Of a DNA stretch of 61,865 bases, positions 38,029 to 48,303 are shown in pieces. The position numbers and the translations under genes were made by a program. The first letter of the stretch is position 1; each line of letters opens with the position of its first letter. Origin of the DNA: Nostoc sp. CCCryo 231-06 (lineage in GTDB: Bacteria; Cyanobacteriota; Cyanobacteriia; Cyanobacteriales; Nostocaceae); assembly GCA_023522315.1 (NCBI GenBank), contig JAHCSU010000241.1, positions 1 through 61,865 of the forward strand, read 5' to 3'. Under the pieces are notes generated by a model. It did not search any database. It had not been told where the DNA came from and worked only from the letters and a program-made list of their open reading frames with translations.

Positions 38029-39909
38029 TTAGCGATGTCTACGACGGGCTACGCCTACGCGCTGTTCTACAAGCTGCCACAGTTTGATAGTCTTGTCCCG
38101 GCTGCCACTTGCAATTAATTGTGTAACTTTGCTCACAGCAACAGCAGATACTGAGTCTATATGACCAGAGAGAGTAACAATCTCTTCTGCTGTGCTTATC
38201 TTCCAAAGTTTAACTGTTTTGTCGCAACTTGCACTTAGGAGCGTTTCGCCATCGGCAGTAAAAGCCACAGCCACCACAGACCAAGAATGGCCTACAAGTG
38301 TGCAAATTAGCTGACCTGTGTTTACCTCCCACAATTTAATAGTGTTATCATCACTACCCGTCGCCAAAATTTGACCATCGGGACTAAAAGCGACTGTCAA
38401 AACCGCCCATGCATGACCCGAAAGGGTGCCTAACAAGCTATAGCATGGGCGGTTTTCAAATTCTCTCTGGGAACTTTCTAATGCAGGTATCTGCCACAGG
38501 CGAATTGTTCTGTCATAACTAGCGCTAGCTAAAAGCTGTCCTTGAGGACTAAATGCCACTGAATTTACCTGTAATTGGTGTCCAGTTATGGTGCAAATTT
38601 CTTTGCCAGTATTGACATCCCAGAGTTTGATTGTCTTATCCCAGCTACCACTAGCAAGAATCTGCCCATCTGGACTGAAAGCAACTGATTTTACAGTGTG
38701 TGAATGTCCCAAGAGGGTGCAGATTTCCTCTAATGTCTCAACCTGCCACAATTTGATAGTTTTATCGTCACTAGCAGTTGCCAGAATTTTCCCATCAGGA
38801 CTGAAGGTAACTGATTTTACAGCTTGGGAATGTCCTGATAAGCTAGCTAGGATTTTTTTAGTATTTAAACCCCACAATTTGATGTTTTTGTCATCACTAG
38901 CACTGGCTAAAGTGTAACCATCAGGACTAATGGCAAGGGCATTCACACTACTCAATGTCCCAGAATGCCCAGTTAAGGTATCCAAACATCGCCAAGGAGG
39001 ATTTGGTAATTTAAAATTTTGAGTTTTACATTCCATACCCATTGCTTGCATAACTTCATCAGCCGATTGAAAGCGGCGGTTAACAGTCTTTTGCAGCAGC
39101 TTGTCGAGGATTTGCCCTAAGCGTAGACGCTTTGCGTCTTGTCGCCAGACATCGCTAACCTTAGTAGTAAGATATTGTTGCCAGACCCAACAATCATTAG
39201 CAATATCATATAAATCAAAGGGAGGAATCTGGGTAAGTAAGTAAATACAAGTTACACCCAAGCTATATAAGTCACTAGCAAAAACGGCTTTTCCCTTCGC
39301 TTGTTCTGGTGCAGAGTATTCTGGACTGCCGATACTAGTTTCAAATGTTAGCTGATCAATTTCTGTGACAATTTTCGCAGTGGTAAAATCGACTATAACG
39401 AAATTCCCCTTTTTAGTAATTGGGGATCTACGGATGATATTTTGGGGTTTAATATCGCGGTGGATGATGTTGCGATGGCTAATAAACTGAAAAACTGGCA
39501 ACAAATCTTCTAACAGTTGCCAAATCTGAGTTTCATTAAAAGCGCCTTCTTCCTCAACCTCCTGAGCTAAATTAGTGCCTGCAATAAACTCCTGCACTAA
39601 ATAAAAATGCCCGTTCTGCTGAAAATAACTTAATAATGCGGGAATTTGCGGATGCTTTCCTAATTCTTCTAGCTGTTGCGCCTTTTGCTGGAAAGTTTTA
39701 GATGTCTCATATTCCAGTGATAATTCTTGAACGACGCAAGGAAGTGGAGGAAACTGACCTTCATCTACAGCGAGGAAGGTTTTACAGAATCCCCCTTTAC
39801 CAATCTGCTTGATTAAACGATACCGCTCTTGTAAAAGCAAAATTTCTCTACCTACAAGGTGGGCATCTTGCCCACAATAAGATATTGCCGTTTGTTTTTG
39901 TAAGGGCAT
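38029..39909 (-). CDS. kinase-like protein with seven WD40 repeats; likely pseudokinase
   Basis: A 626-residue protein. Residues about 28-295 are a Hanks-type kinase fold: Gly-rich loop IGKGGFCKTF, catalytic loop IIHRDIKPQNII, and APEQ region SPEYSAPEQAKGKAVFASDL. Two key residues differ: the VAIK Lys position is Gln (PCVVQEL, codon CAA) and DFG is DFT (IVDFTTAK). Activity is therefore doubtful. Residues about 310-615 hold seven WD repeats, enough for one closed propeller. A repeat inserted in frame gives SDVWRQDAKRLR near residue 253, and the last ten residues (RVGVARRRHR) are repeat-encoded. Confidence 0.9.
   Translation of the reverse strand: MPLQKQTAISYCGQDAHLVGREILLLQERYRLIKQIGKGGFCKTFLAVDEGQFPPLPCVVQELSLEYETSKTFQQKAQQLEELGKHPQIPALLSYFQQNGHFYLVQEFIAGTNLAQEVEEEGAFNETQIWQLLEDLLPVFQFISHRNIIHRDIKPQNIIRRSPITKKGNFVIVDFTTAKIVTEIDQLTFETSIGSPEYSAPEQAKGKAVFASDLYSLGVTCIYLLTQIPPFDLYDIANDCWVWQQYLTTKVSDVWRQDAKRLRLGQILDKLLQKTVNRRFQSADEVMQAMGMECKTQNFKLPNPPWRCLDTLTGHSGTLSSVNALAISPDGYTLASASDDKNIKLWGLNTKKILASLSGHSQAVKSVTFSPDGKILATASDDKTIKLWQVETLEEICTLLGHSHTVKSVAFSPDGQILASGSWDKTIKLWDVNTGKEICTITGHQLQVNSVAFSPQGQLLASASYDRTIRLWQIPALESSQREFENRPCYSLLGTLSGHAWAVLTVAFSPDGQILATGSDDNTIKLWEVNTGQLICTLVGHSWSVVAVAFTADGETLLSASCDKTVKLWKISTAEEIVTLSGHIDSVSAVAVSKVTQLIASGSRDKTIKLWQLVEQRVGVARRRHR
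38032..38060. repeat. 29-bp dispersed repeat, copy B
   Basis: Identical to copy A at 36576-36604. It encodes the last residues of the WD40 protein, with the stop codon at 38029-38031 immediately beyond it. Confidence 0.9.
39121..39156. repeat. 36-bp in-frame repeat in the kinase-like domain
   Basis: Starts GCGTAGACGCTTTGCGTCTT and ends CGCCAGACATCGCT. It contains the palindrome AGACGCTTTGCGTCT and shares end sequences with the 29-bp repeat. Its length is a multiple of three and it adds 12 residues between helices of the kinase C-lobe. Confidence 0.75.
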
Positions 39910-39943
39910 AACATTGTTCTGCCCCTACCTCATGTTTCTGATG

Positions 39944-42118
39944 TTACTTATCTACAGGAAAATTTACAACTATCGGTGGATAACCGTTTTCTGAGGTTGG
40001 TTGTGCTTTGGTGACTACTGGTTGTGGATGCAAAGGTGTTGGTGTAAATTCACCTTTACCAGTTTGATTCCATAAAATCATGGATAGTAGCCCATCAACT
40101 AAGCCGTTATTGCTGCCGTTACTGCCAACTAAAACATCTGGTATCAAGCGGACATTGCGATCGCCGATAATCTGCATTAGTTGCATTGCTGTATAACCTT
40201 GTGAACCCAAAGCTTCCACACCAGCGCGATAGGTTTCAGCTTTGGCGTTACCTGTAGCCCGAATACCTTCAGCCTCAGCAATTGCCCGGAGTTTTGTCCC
40301 CTCAGCTTCACCATTCGCCTCTTTGATTTGGGCTTGGGCTTTTAGGTCAGCAATATGCACACTCTGCTCTGATTTCACCATTTCTTGCTGGATATTAGCC
40401 AGTGCCGTTTCCCGGACAAGCTGCTGCCGTTGGGTTTGCGCCATCTGCTGAACTTCATAAGTCTTGCGCTCTTCTTCAGCAATTTTCCGGTCTGTCTGTG
40501 TCTGCATTAGTGATGCTGGTGGCTGAATATCACCAATTAGAGTGTCGATCGCTTGCACGTCATAAGCCCGCAATGCTGTTTTAATATACTCAGCAGCCTC
40601 AGTTTGCCGCTCACTTCGAGCAGTTAGAAAATCTAGTACAGTACAGTTTTGGGCTGAGTTGCGGAAATAATTACCGATAGTTGGTTCTAATACATGGTCT
40701 ACTAGATTTTGCATTGCACCGACGCGAGAAATTACCTTCGGGGCATCTAAGGCACCCACATGGATAATTTGCGCTACTTCCAAATCAAAGGCAAACCCAT
40801 CACGCGATCGCACTGTTAAAGAAGCAAGTTGAGCATCATAGCTGTGGCGTTCGGTGCGACTTGACCAATTTAATACAATGTTGGTCGTTGGCACTAGTTC
40901 CATCTTCATAATCCGGGAATTAATCGGGTGCTTGCCAGGATATAGCGGTTCGACCCACACACCCTTATGTCCCTGATTAACCAAGTTACCGTGGGTGAAA
41001 GCTGCACCACTGACATCTTGATGTGCCTTACCTACGAAAGAAATCACCACACCCACATACCCAATGGGAATTTCCGTCATCGGCACTTGCTCAACCTGGA
41101 CAAACCAAGGGTTCAAGTTCCAAGAACCAGAAAGCAAGGTCTGCTCTTGTAAGCCTCGCCGTCCGCCACCATCAATAAATTTCTGACCATTTTGGAAGTT
41201 ATTGTGTTCGTCAATTATCGGGCCTGCAAGTTCACCGGCAGAGATTGGTACACCATCTAAGGTAGTGACAATACCAACTTTATCAGATGCCAAACTATAC
41301 ACCCGCAACTGTTCTGGAGTCATGCCATGAGCGCTGGCATTTGCTGCCATGATGACTTTAAACAGGGCGGTATTAATTCGGTACGTACCAGCCGTGAGAA
41401 AACCCATTTGCCGCCCTTTTTCCCCGCCTTGGGTGAGGAATTTCCGAGCATCTTGGAAGTTGTCACAACCCACGATTTTACCCAAAATCCGCTCTGGTGG
41501 GTTGGATGCGCCATCTGCTGCCACAATCAAAGCGATTTCCCCTTGGGGAACGACAATTACCGGCTCTTTTTTGACAGAATACTGCCAAGGCCAATAGCCC
41601 CAATGCCAGCCAGGAGCTAAAGTATCTGCCTGCAAGCCAGCTTCGCCGTTGAGGGCAATCAAACTTCCGGCGGGGAGTCCGCGCCCGGAAAGGGTAAATT
41701 TCCTAACTACAATACCGACTTCACGTTCGCCAATTACTACAAGTCCGCCACAGAATAGGGGGACAAATATAACTAAACCCCCGACAATGACGATGGGGAT
41801 TAGTATAAAAGGATCAATTCCAGCAGCTTGATATTGAGTCCTGCTAATTTGTAACTGGGCAATATTTACTTTGGACTGATTTAGCTGGACAGTCGCCGAA
41901 GTAATTTCTTTTGCAGTAGTTATTTTTACAGGAGTTGCATTGGCAGTGTGAACACTACTAGTGTTCATCATTCGCGTAGCGTCTTGTAGAGAAGACATTG
42001 GCGCAGCGTTCGTCAAAGACGTTGGCGCAGCCATCGCTAACGTTGCTACGATAGATGCTGCAAGACGAGCTACCTGATTTTGTTTACGAGTCCCAAGTAA
42101 AGATGAAAAGCTTTTCAT
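39944..42118 (-). CDS. large SPFH/flotillin-like membrane protein
   Basis: About 724 residues from ATG 42118 (MKSFSSLLGTRKQNQVARLA; the open frame reaches 42139). A signal-like hydrophobic stretch lies at about 20-40 and a clear transmembrane helix at about 103-130 (PFILIPIVIVGGLVIFVPLF). An SPFH/band-7 domain follows, then a long Ala/Glu/Gln coiled coil (RKIAEEERKTYEVQQMAQTQ to AEAEGIRATGNAKAETYRAG), as in flotillins. It probably assembles membrane microdomains. N-terminal residues about 37-60 (PTSLTNAAPMSSLQDATR) appear to be encoded by a dispersed repeat. Confidence 0.85.
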   Translation of the reverse strand: MKSFSSLLGTRKQNQVARLAASIVATLAMAAPTSLTNAAPMSSLQDATRMMNTSSVHTANATPVKITTAKEITSATVQLNQSKVNIAQLQISRTQYQAAGIDPFILIPIVIVGGLVIFVPLFCGGLVVIGEREVGIVVRKFTLSGRGLPAGSLIALNGEAGLQADTLAPGWHWGYWPWQYSVKKEPVIVVPQGEIALIVAADGASNPPERILGKIVGCDNFQDARKFLTQGGEKGRQMGFLTAGTYRINTALFKVIMAANASAHGMTPEQLRVYSLASDKVGIVTTLDGVPISAGELAGPIIDEHNNFQNGQKFIDGGGRRGLQEQTLLSGSWNLNPWFVQVEQVPMTEIPIGYVGVVISFVGKAHQDVSGAAFTHGNLVNQGHKGVWVEPLYPGKHPINSRIMKMELVPTTNIVLNWSSRTERHSYDAQLASLTVRSRDGFAFDLEVAQIIHVGALDAPKVISRVGAMQNLVDHVLEPTIGNYFRNSAQNCTVLDFLTARSERQTEAAEYIKTALRAYDVQAIDTLIGDIQPPASLMQTQTDRKIAEEERKTYEVQQMAQTQRQQLVRETALANIQQEMVKSEQSVHIADLKAQAQIKEANGEAEGTKLRAIAEAEGIRATGNAKAETYRAGVEALGSQGYTAMQLMQIIGDRNVRLIPDVLVGSNGSNNGLVDGLLSMILWNQTGKGEFTPTPLHPQPVVTKAQPTSENGYPPIVVNFPVDK

Positions 42119-42221
42119 AATTTGTGCCCATCTGGGCAACTAATTAGCTAAGTTAACACTTCACCAAGGCTTGTCTCGATTTCGTGAACTTGGCGTAATT
42201 TTTTTAAAATTTAATAAATAA

Positions 42222-42252
42222 TTTGTAGGTTGGGTAATGTCCAACCTACAAA
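42222..42252 (-). terminator. terminator-like hairpin after atpC
   Basis: A 12-bp perfect stem TTTGTAGGTTGG/CCAACCTACAAA with a 7-nt loop, followed on the minus strand by an A/T-rich tract. It lies 20 bp downstream of atpC and upstream of the SPFH gene. Confidence 0.6.
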
Positions 42253-42271
42253 GTTGAAATAGAAAGTAAAA

Positions 42272-42685
42272 TTAGACCAAACCGCCAGCCGCTTGAAACC
42301 GAGCGCGGGCGCGTTTAAAGGCTTGAGTTGCCTGAATTTGGGCTTGGCGATCATCTGCTGAGACTTGACTTAGACGCGCTTGTGCTTGGTTGTAAGCAGT
42401 ACGGGCTTCATCAAGGTTAATTTTGTCGCCACGTTCAGCGCCGTTAACCAGAATTGTCACTTCATTTTCTTCGACTTCGGCAAAGCCACCCAAAAGGGCG
42501 ATCGCTTCCCAATTCTGATTTTTAGCGCCGCGGACTCGCATTACACCAGTATCTAGTGCGGTCAAAAGTGGTGCGTGTCCAGTTAGGATACCTAGTTGAC
42601 CAGTGGTGCTAGGCAAAACTACTTCTTCAGCTGGGGCATCCCATACTGTTTTGTCTGGGGAAATTACACGAACGGTTAATGTCAT
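42272..42685 (-). CDS. atpC: ATP synthase F1 epsilon subunit
   Basis: A 137-residue subunit (AtpE in plastid naming) that couples and regulates F1 rotation. The N-terminal beta sandwich starts [20 protein letters not shown] and includes [20 protein letters not shown]; the C-terminal helical hairpin [20 protein letters not shown] is present. It follows atpD after a repeat-filled spacer of about 130 bp, the usual separate atpB-atpE operon of cyanobacteria. Confidence 0.97.
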   Translation of the reverse strand: MTLTVRVISPDKTVWDAPAEEVVLPSTTGQLGILTGHAPLLTALDTGVMRVRGAKNQNWEAIALLGGFAEVEENEVTILVNGAERGDKINLDEARTAYNQAQARLSQVSADDRQAQIQATQAFKRARARFQAAGGLV

Positions 42686-42816
42686 TTGTCTTTTGTCCTT
42701 TGTCCTTCGTCCTTTGTCATTTGTTGTTTGTCATTTATGTATTTCGCAATTGCCATTAGTCATTAGCAGTTGAACTAATGACTAATGACCAATGACCAAT
42801 GACCAATGACCAATGA

Positions 42817-42818
<2 letters not shown>
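42686..42818. repeat. short tandem heptamer repeats
   Basis: GTCTTTT / GTCCTTT / GTCATTT units and, after about 60 bp, inverted ATGACCA units repeated about five times. They fill the atpD-atpC spacer. Confidence 0.8.
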
Positions 42819-44292
<1,474 letters not shown>

Positions 44293-44482
44293 TCAGATTC
44301 GGTCGGAGAAGACATAAAATTAAGCAATGTCACCTTTCAGATTAGCACTGAACGCCCCCACCTTCGCCTTAAATTGATCCTTAAGACTGGGGCTTGGGGA
44401 TCAAAATTCGCCTCGGTTGTAAAAGGGGCTAGAGGGAAAAATAGAGTATTTTACACTGTAACTTAAGTATCAAAATCAAAAA

Positions 44483-44511
44483 TGCCATGTCAACATAGAA
44501 TTGACATGGCA
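44483..44511 (-). terminator. rho-independent terminator of the PEP-CTERM gene
   Basis: An 11-bp stem TGCCATGTCAA/TTGACATGGCA with a 7-nt loop, followed on the minus strand by TTTTTGATTTTG. It lies 27 bp after the stop codon. A related hairpin with the same T-rich tail is at 45866-45906. Confidence 0.85.
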
Positions 44512-44537
44512 GCGATTAAATTAAATTAACGATAAAT

Positions 44538-45239
44538 TTATGCTTTAACTGCGGCTTGCTGTTGTTTGCGCTTGCAAAGAGAGGTAACGCCAAAAGCACC
44601 TAACCCTAGAATACCGATGAGAGAAGCCGGTTCGGGAACTGACTTACTTGCAGTGGTAAAGGAAAGATTGTCATATACGAAAGAAGTATCCGCTCCTGTT
44701 CCAGTAAGGACAACCTTGCTGATATTACCCAAAGATGAAGAAAAGCTTAACTGCTTCCACTGTCCAACTGCTGTATTAATGGTGTTAGTACCCAGGAGCA
44801 GGCTATTGATATCAAATGCTTGTAGCTGGAAAGTATTAGACTCAAATCCTCCAGAAGCAAAGATAGAGAAATCACCTATTAGGTCAGTAAAACTGATTGT
44901 TTCGGGGTCTGTTGCTGAACCACCGTTTGATAACCTAGCACCGCGATTGAATCCCAAAAAGTTAGAGCCGCTGAGTGCGTTAACTCCAAAATTACCAACT
45001 TGATTCAATATAGAGCCACCACTCAGTTGAACTGGACCACTAAAAGTTACACCCAAGGGCGCATACAAGTTAGTAAGGGCAGTACTATCACTGAATAAAG
45101 ATGGAGCATTTACAGGATTGCCATTGGCATCAGTGTCAAAGTTAATCAAGCCAGCCTGTGCTGTACTGAAGGTTCCTAGAGTTATAAATGCTATGCCAAT
45201 GGTAGCTATTGAGAATTTCATTACAATTGAAGTAGCCAT
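44538..45239 (-). CDS. PEP-CTERM sorting-domain exported protein
   Basis: About 233 residues from ATG 45239; an ORF start at 45287 is possible but less likely. A signal peptide (MKFSIATIGIAFITLGTFST) precedes a beta-rich region of about 170 residues. The C-terminus has the PEP-CTERM layout: VPEPASLIGILGLGAFGVTS, then a basic end CKRKQQQAAVKA. This targets the protein to the exosortase/EpsH export and envelope or extracellular matrix. The central domain resembles other PEP-CTERM proteins with FESNTFQLQAFD-like strands; function is unknown. Confidence 0.85.
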   Translation of the reverse strand: MATSIVMKFSIATIGIAFITLGTFSTAQAGLINFDTDANGNPVNAPSLFSDSTALTNLYAPLGVTFSGPVQLSGGSILNQVGNFGVNALSGSNFLGFNRGARLSNGGSATDPETISFTDLIGDFSIFASGGFESNTFQLQAFDINSLLLGTNTINTAVGQWKQLSFSSSLGNISKVVLTGTGADTSFVYDNLSFTTASKSVPEPASLIGILGLGAFGVTSLCKRKQQQAAVKA

Positions 45240-45510
45240 AAAACTCATTTCTTCAAAAAAGTGTGTTAACAGTAGAAATATCCTCAACTGCCTACGCGAA
45301 ACTTTCAGCGAAATTGCACATAACGCCTCAATTACGACAGGTGAGGTTTCAGCCTTTCGCTGCGATCGCAGATATAAGCACTAGTGAAAATGACTAAAGT
45401 TTTGAACTTAGCTTTTGTTTTCTAGTTATTTAAGGAGGTTATTAAAACTGCTTTCTTCACTTGCTTATTCACTTAGATTACGGGCAAATTTTTTTAGTGT
45501 CGAGAGTATT

Positions 45511-45632
45511 TGCGTGTATTCACATAAGAAATATATTCCAAATTAGATTAAATAGCAGCCAAAGCCTAGATGTAAGGAGACTTATATACGCAATATCAAG
45601 GAACAATTGACTAAACCTTTGTAAAATTAAGT
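45511..45632. repeat. upstream block of PEP-CTERM gene, copy 1
   Basis: 122 bp about 90% alike by eye to 46044-46165 (begins TGCGTGTATTCACATAAGAA and later CCTAGATGTAAGG). It lies 270-390 bp ahead of the intact PEP-CTERM gene. The 45240-45929 gap is otherwise non-coding: 45288-45510 is AT-rich and shows no gene. Confidence 0.75.
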
Positions 45633-45638
45633 CCAAAG

Positions 45639-45721
45639 AAACCTCACCCTGGTTTTACTACGCAAAACCTGTCCCTCTCCTTGGTAAGGAGAGGGATATC
45701 CGTCAAGACAGGGTGAGGTTT
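45639..45721. repeat. MITE-like hairpin (AACCTCACCCTG ends)
   Basis: Outer arms AAACCTCACCCT and AGGGTGAGGTTT (with a C-G extension) bracket an inner hairpin CCCTCTCC-TTGGTAA-GGAGAGGG. It has inserted between the two PEP-CTERM copies. A partial copy (AAAACCTCACCCTGTA) is near 50422. Confidence 0.7.
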
Positions 45722-45865
45722 TTGTTTTGGGTAATTCGATGACCTGTGTGTACACCGTAGCTAGCGATGGCGACATAACTCCCTTAGTAATTCCTTAAAA
45801 AGCAGCTTGGTGGCTTTGACATTAGATGAGGCTTCTAAAGCGACTTGGGGAGACTAGAAATCAAA

Positions 45866-45906
45866 AACTGCCGTGTTAGGATTGGGCGATCGCTAACACG
45901 GCAGTT
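45866..45906 (-). terminator. terminator of the PEP-CTERM remnant
   Basis: A 14-bp stem AACTGCCGTGTTAG/CTAACACGGCAGTT with a 13-nt loop containing GCGATCGCC, followed by TTTTTGATTTC on the minus strand. It sits 23 bp after the stop of the remnant at 45930 and mirrors the terminator of the intact gene. Confidence 0.8.
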
Positions 45907-45929
45907 ATCAGAGTAGTTTTGAGATAAAT

Positions 45930-46034
45930 TTAGCCTTTAGCTACGGCTTTCTGTTGGTGTTTGCGCTTCAGTAGCGTAGTAGCACTGAAAGCACCTACTG
46001 CTAATACACCTAATATAGAACCTGGTTCAGTGGC
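45930..46034 (-). pseudogene. C-terminal remnant of a duplicated PEP-CTERM gene
   Basis: The minus strand reads ATEPGSILGVLAVGAFSATT followed by LLKRKHQQKAVAKG and a stop. This is a PEP-CTERM anchor and basic tail like those of the intact gene 0.7 kb away (PEPASLIGILGLGAFGVTSL, then CKRKQQQAAVKA). Its own terminator follows. Directly ahead of it lies copy 2 of the upstream block, so the signal peptide and body of the gene have been deleted. Confidence 0.85.
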
Positions 46035-46043
46035 TAGATTTTT

Positions 46044-46165
46044 TGCGTGTATTCACATAAGAATTACATTCTAAATTAGATTAAATAGCAGCCAAAACCT
46101 AGATGTAAGGCGATTTATATAGCCAGTATCAAATGAATAGTTGACTAAAACTTTGTAAACTTAAG
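46044..46165. repeat. upstream block of PEP-CTERM gene, copy 2
   Basis: Matches 45511-45632. It is fused within about 10 bp to the C-terminal codons of the PEP-CTERM remnant, marking the deletion junction. Confidence 0.75.
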
Positions 46166-46760
46166 TTGTTGCTTTAAGCCAGATTTATCAACGTAATTAT
46201 ATGCAGGCAAAATTGTATATATAATCACATTTAAGAGTATCGTGTTAATACACTGTTATGATACTTACCGATTAAAACCGCAGTGGTTAAAAACTTAGGG
46301 TAGCGATGCCTGCGGCGAGCTTCTCTACGAGACGCTCCGCGAACGCTAACGCTTGCTAAATTACGTTAGGAAAGTTTACATAAAAAATCTGCTCTCCCTA
46401 GCGATCGCAGAAAGAGCAGCTTTATACCATTTATTCAAATAGTTACTACACATCCTCTCAACGCCATTTCGGAATCTGAGTAATTAATAATCACTAATTG
46501 GTACTTGGATACCATACATCTTTACATTACATTGCTCAAAACAGATAAACCTTTACCATAAAAGTATATTTTAGTCAATACAAAAAAGCTACACTAACCT
46601 AATTTCATCCCCTGGATAGATTAATGTCATGAAACTTATGCACAAACTAGATTTATAAATCTCCTGAATGTCCCTAATATAAAAATAGGTACAAAAAACT
46701 ATTTTCAGTTCAGCCAAGCCGCTCTCGCTTCATCCTTACACTTCCACCAAGCAACAGCTT
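46166..46760. other. non-coding region with one dispersed repeat
   Basis: 595 bp without a convincing gene. It holds a GC-rich repeat at 46303-46352 (begins GCGATGCCTGCGGCGAGC, contains GAGACGCTCCGCGAACGC) and is otherwise AT-rich. The last part must carry the promoter of the gene at 46761. Confidence 0.5.
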
Positions 46761-47579
46761 ATGAATTTCTCGTCAGCACGACAATATTTTTATCAGGAGA
46801 TTCAACAGTCTGACGAACACATTGACCTAGCAAAGGCAGCTTTGTATATTGCACAGGAAGAATATTCCAATCTAGACCCAGAGGAATATCTCAACGCCCT
46901 TGATACAATGGCATGGGAGCTTCAAGAACGCCTGCCTGATTCACGATATCCTTTGCGGATTGTTCAAAGTATTAACCAGTATCTTTACGAAGACTTAAAG
47001 TTCTCTGGTAACAAAATTGACTATTACGACCCGCGCAACAGCTTTTTCAATGATGTAATTGACCGTCGGCTAGGTATTCCTATTACCTTGGCGTTGGTTT
47101 ACCTGGAAGTTGCCCGACGGATTGATTTCCCGATGGTGGGTGTGGGGATGCCAGGACATTTTCTGATTCGCCCGGATATTGAAGATATAGAGATTTTTGT
47201 GGATGCCTTCAATGGTGGTGAAATAATATTTGCCCAAGATTGCGAAGAACGGCTATCTCAACTTTATCAGCAACCTGTGACGCTACAACCAGAATTTTTA
47301 GCCGTAGTCAGTAATCGGCAAATTTTGGCACGGATGCTGACAAATTTAAAATTTATCTACCTTAAACAGCAAGAGTTAGAAAAAACGCTGGCAGCAGTTG
47401 AACGAATTTTGTTGCTGTTTCCTAGTTTAACTTTAGAGTTACGCGATCGCGGCCTAATCTACTATAAACTCGGTTATTACCCCCAAGCTGTAGACGACTT
47501 CCAAAATTATTTAGCAAAAGTTCCCGATGCCGAGGATGCATCTGTGATTCGGCGGCTACTTGGCGAATTGGGGAAGTAG
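46761..47579 (+). CDS. SirB1-family protein (transglutaminase-like plus TPR)
   Basis: A 272-residue protein. Residues about 35-185 form the SirB1 N-terminal transglutaminase-like domain (RNSFFNDVIDRRLGIPITLA and VGVGMPGHFLIRP). The C-terminal third has TPR-like helices (LELRDRGLIYYKLGYYPQAV). The Cys of true transglutaminases is not seen at the usual place, so it is probably non-enzymatic, as the family is thought to be. Cellular role unknown; cytoplasmic. Confidence 0.88.
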   Translation: MNFSSARQYFYQEIQQSDEHIDLAKAALYIAQEEYSNLDPEEYLNALDTMAWELQERLPDSRYPLRIVQSINQYLYEDLKFSGNKIDYYDPRNSFFNDVIDRRLGIPITLALVYLEVARRIDFPMVGVGMPGHFLIRPDIEDIEIFVDAFNGGEIIFAQDCEERLSQLYQQPVTLQPEFLAVVSNRQILARMLTNLKFIYLKQQELEKTLAAVERILLLFPSLTLELRDRGLIYYKLGYYPQAVDDFQNYLAKVPDAEDASVIRRLLGELGK

Positions 47580-47656
47580 TGGGGAGTTGGGAGTGGGGGA
47601 TGAGGAAGCAGGGGGAGCAGAGGAGTAGGAAAAGAATAAAAATGCCCAATTACGAA

Positions 47657-48109
47657 TTATGAATTGTGTTGTTGTTCCTCTGCGACTCGTTTGAGGCGGC
47701 GGAGTTGGGCTTGCATATCTTCTTTTGTCCAAGAGGCAGCAAAGGTGTTGAAACCCCAACTAACTAAGGGGTTAGGGATATCGTACTCAAAGCGGTTGAG
47801 TAGGAGCGTTCCCTTTTCTGTGGGCTGACATTCCCAGCGATCGCGCCCTTGAAAAAATCCCTGAAATTCCCAAACTACCAAACCCGGTTGTCGTTCTACA
47901 ACTACGCTATTCAACGTGGGTTTCAGTAGAGGAATTTGAATAATGAAACGACTTTCGCTGCCAACATCAGTACTCCAAACTTCACCGACAGGTTCGCAAC
48001 GGAGAACGGGGTTGAGCCAGCGATGCATGAGAGCTAAATCGCTAATACAGCGCTCCACCACCGTAGCTGTAGCATTAATTTGAATCGATTGTTCCAAAAC
48101 TTGGGACAT
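47657..48109 (-). CDS. SRPBCC (START/polyketide-cyclase-like) protein
   Basis: A 150-residue protein if it starts at ATG 48109 (MSQVLEQSIQINATATVVER); the frame continues to 48136 without support. The N-terminal strand, the CISDLALMHRWLNPVLRCEP helix region and the C-terminal long helix (SWGFNTFAASWTKEDMQAQL) fit a ligand-binding SRPBCC cavity. Ligand unknown. Convergent with the SirB1-like gene. Confidence 0.8.
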   Translation of the reverse strand: MSQVLEQSIQINATATVVERCISDLALMHRWLNPVLRCEPVGEVWSTDVGSESRFIIQIPLLKPTLNSVVVERQPGLVVWEFQGFFQGRDRWECQPTEKGTLLLNRFEYDIPNPLVSWGFNTFAASWTKEDMQAQLRRLKRVAEEQQHNS

Positions 48110-48303
48110 TCTATATCTCTGATGCTGTTGCTGCAATTAGAGTAACGCAAAATTCAGCACTATCAGTAGATTAAATCAAATATTAGTAACAAAGTCAAAA
48201 ATTACCGAAGAAGAATTCAGGAGTCAGGAGCCAGAATGGGCTAAACGCCCCGCTACCGCTAACAGAATTGAATTCTGAACGAAAAAGTGGATGAATCAGG
48301 TCT

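Noticed and set aside
44566-45003. 145-residue plus-strand ORF opposite the PEP-CTERM gene
   Set aside because: Antisense shadow; the minus-strand gene has a signal peptide, sorting domain and terminator.
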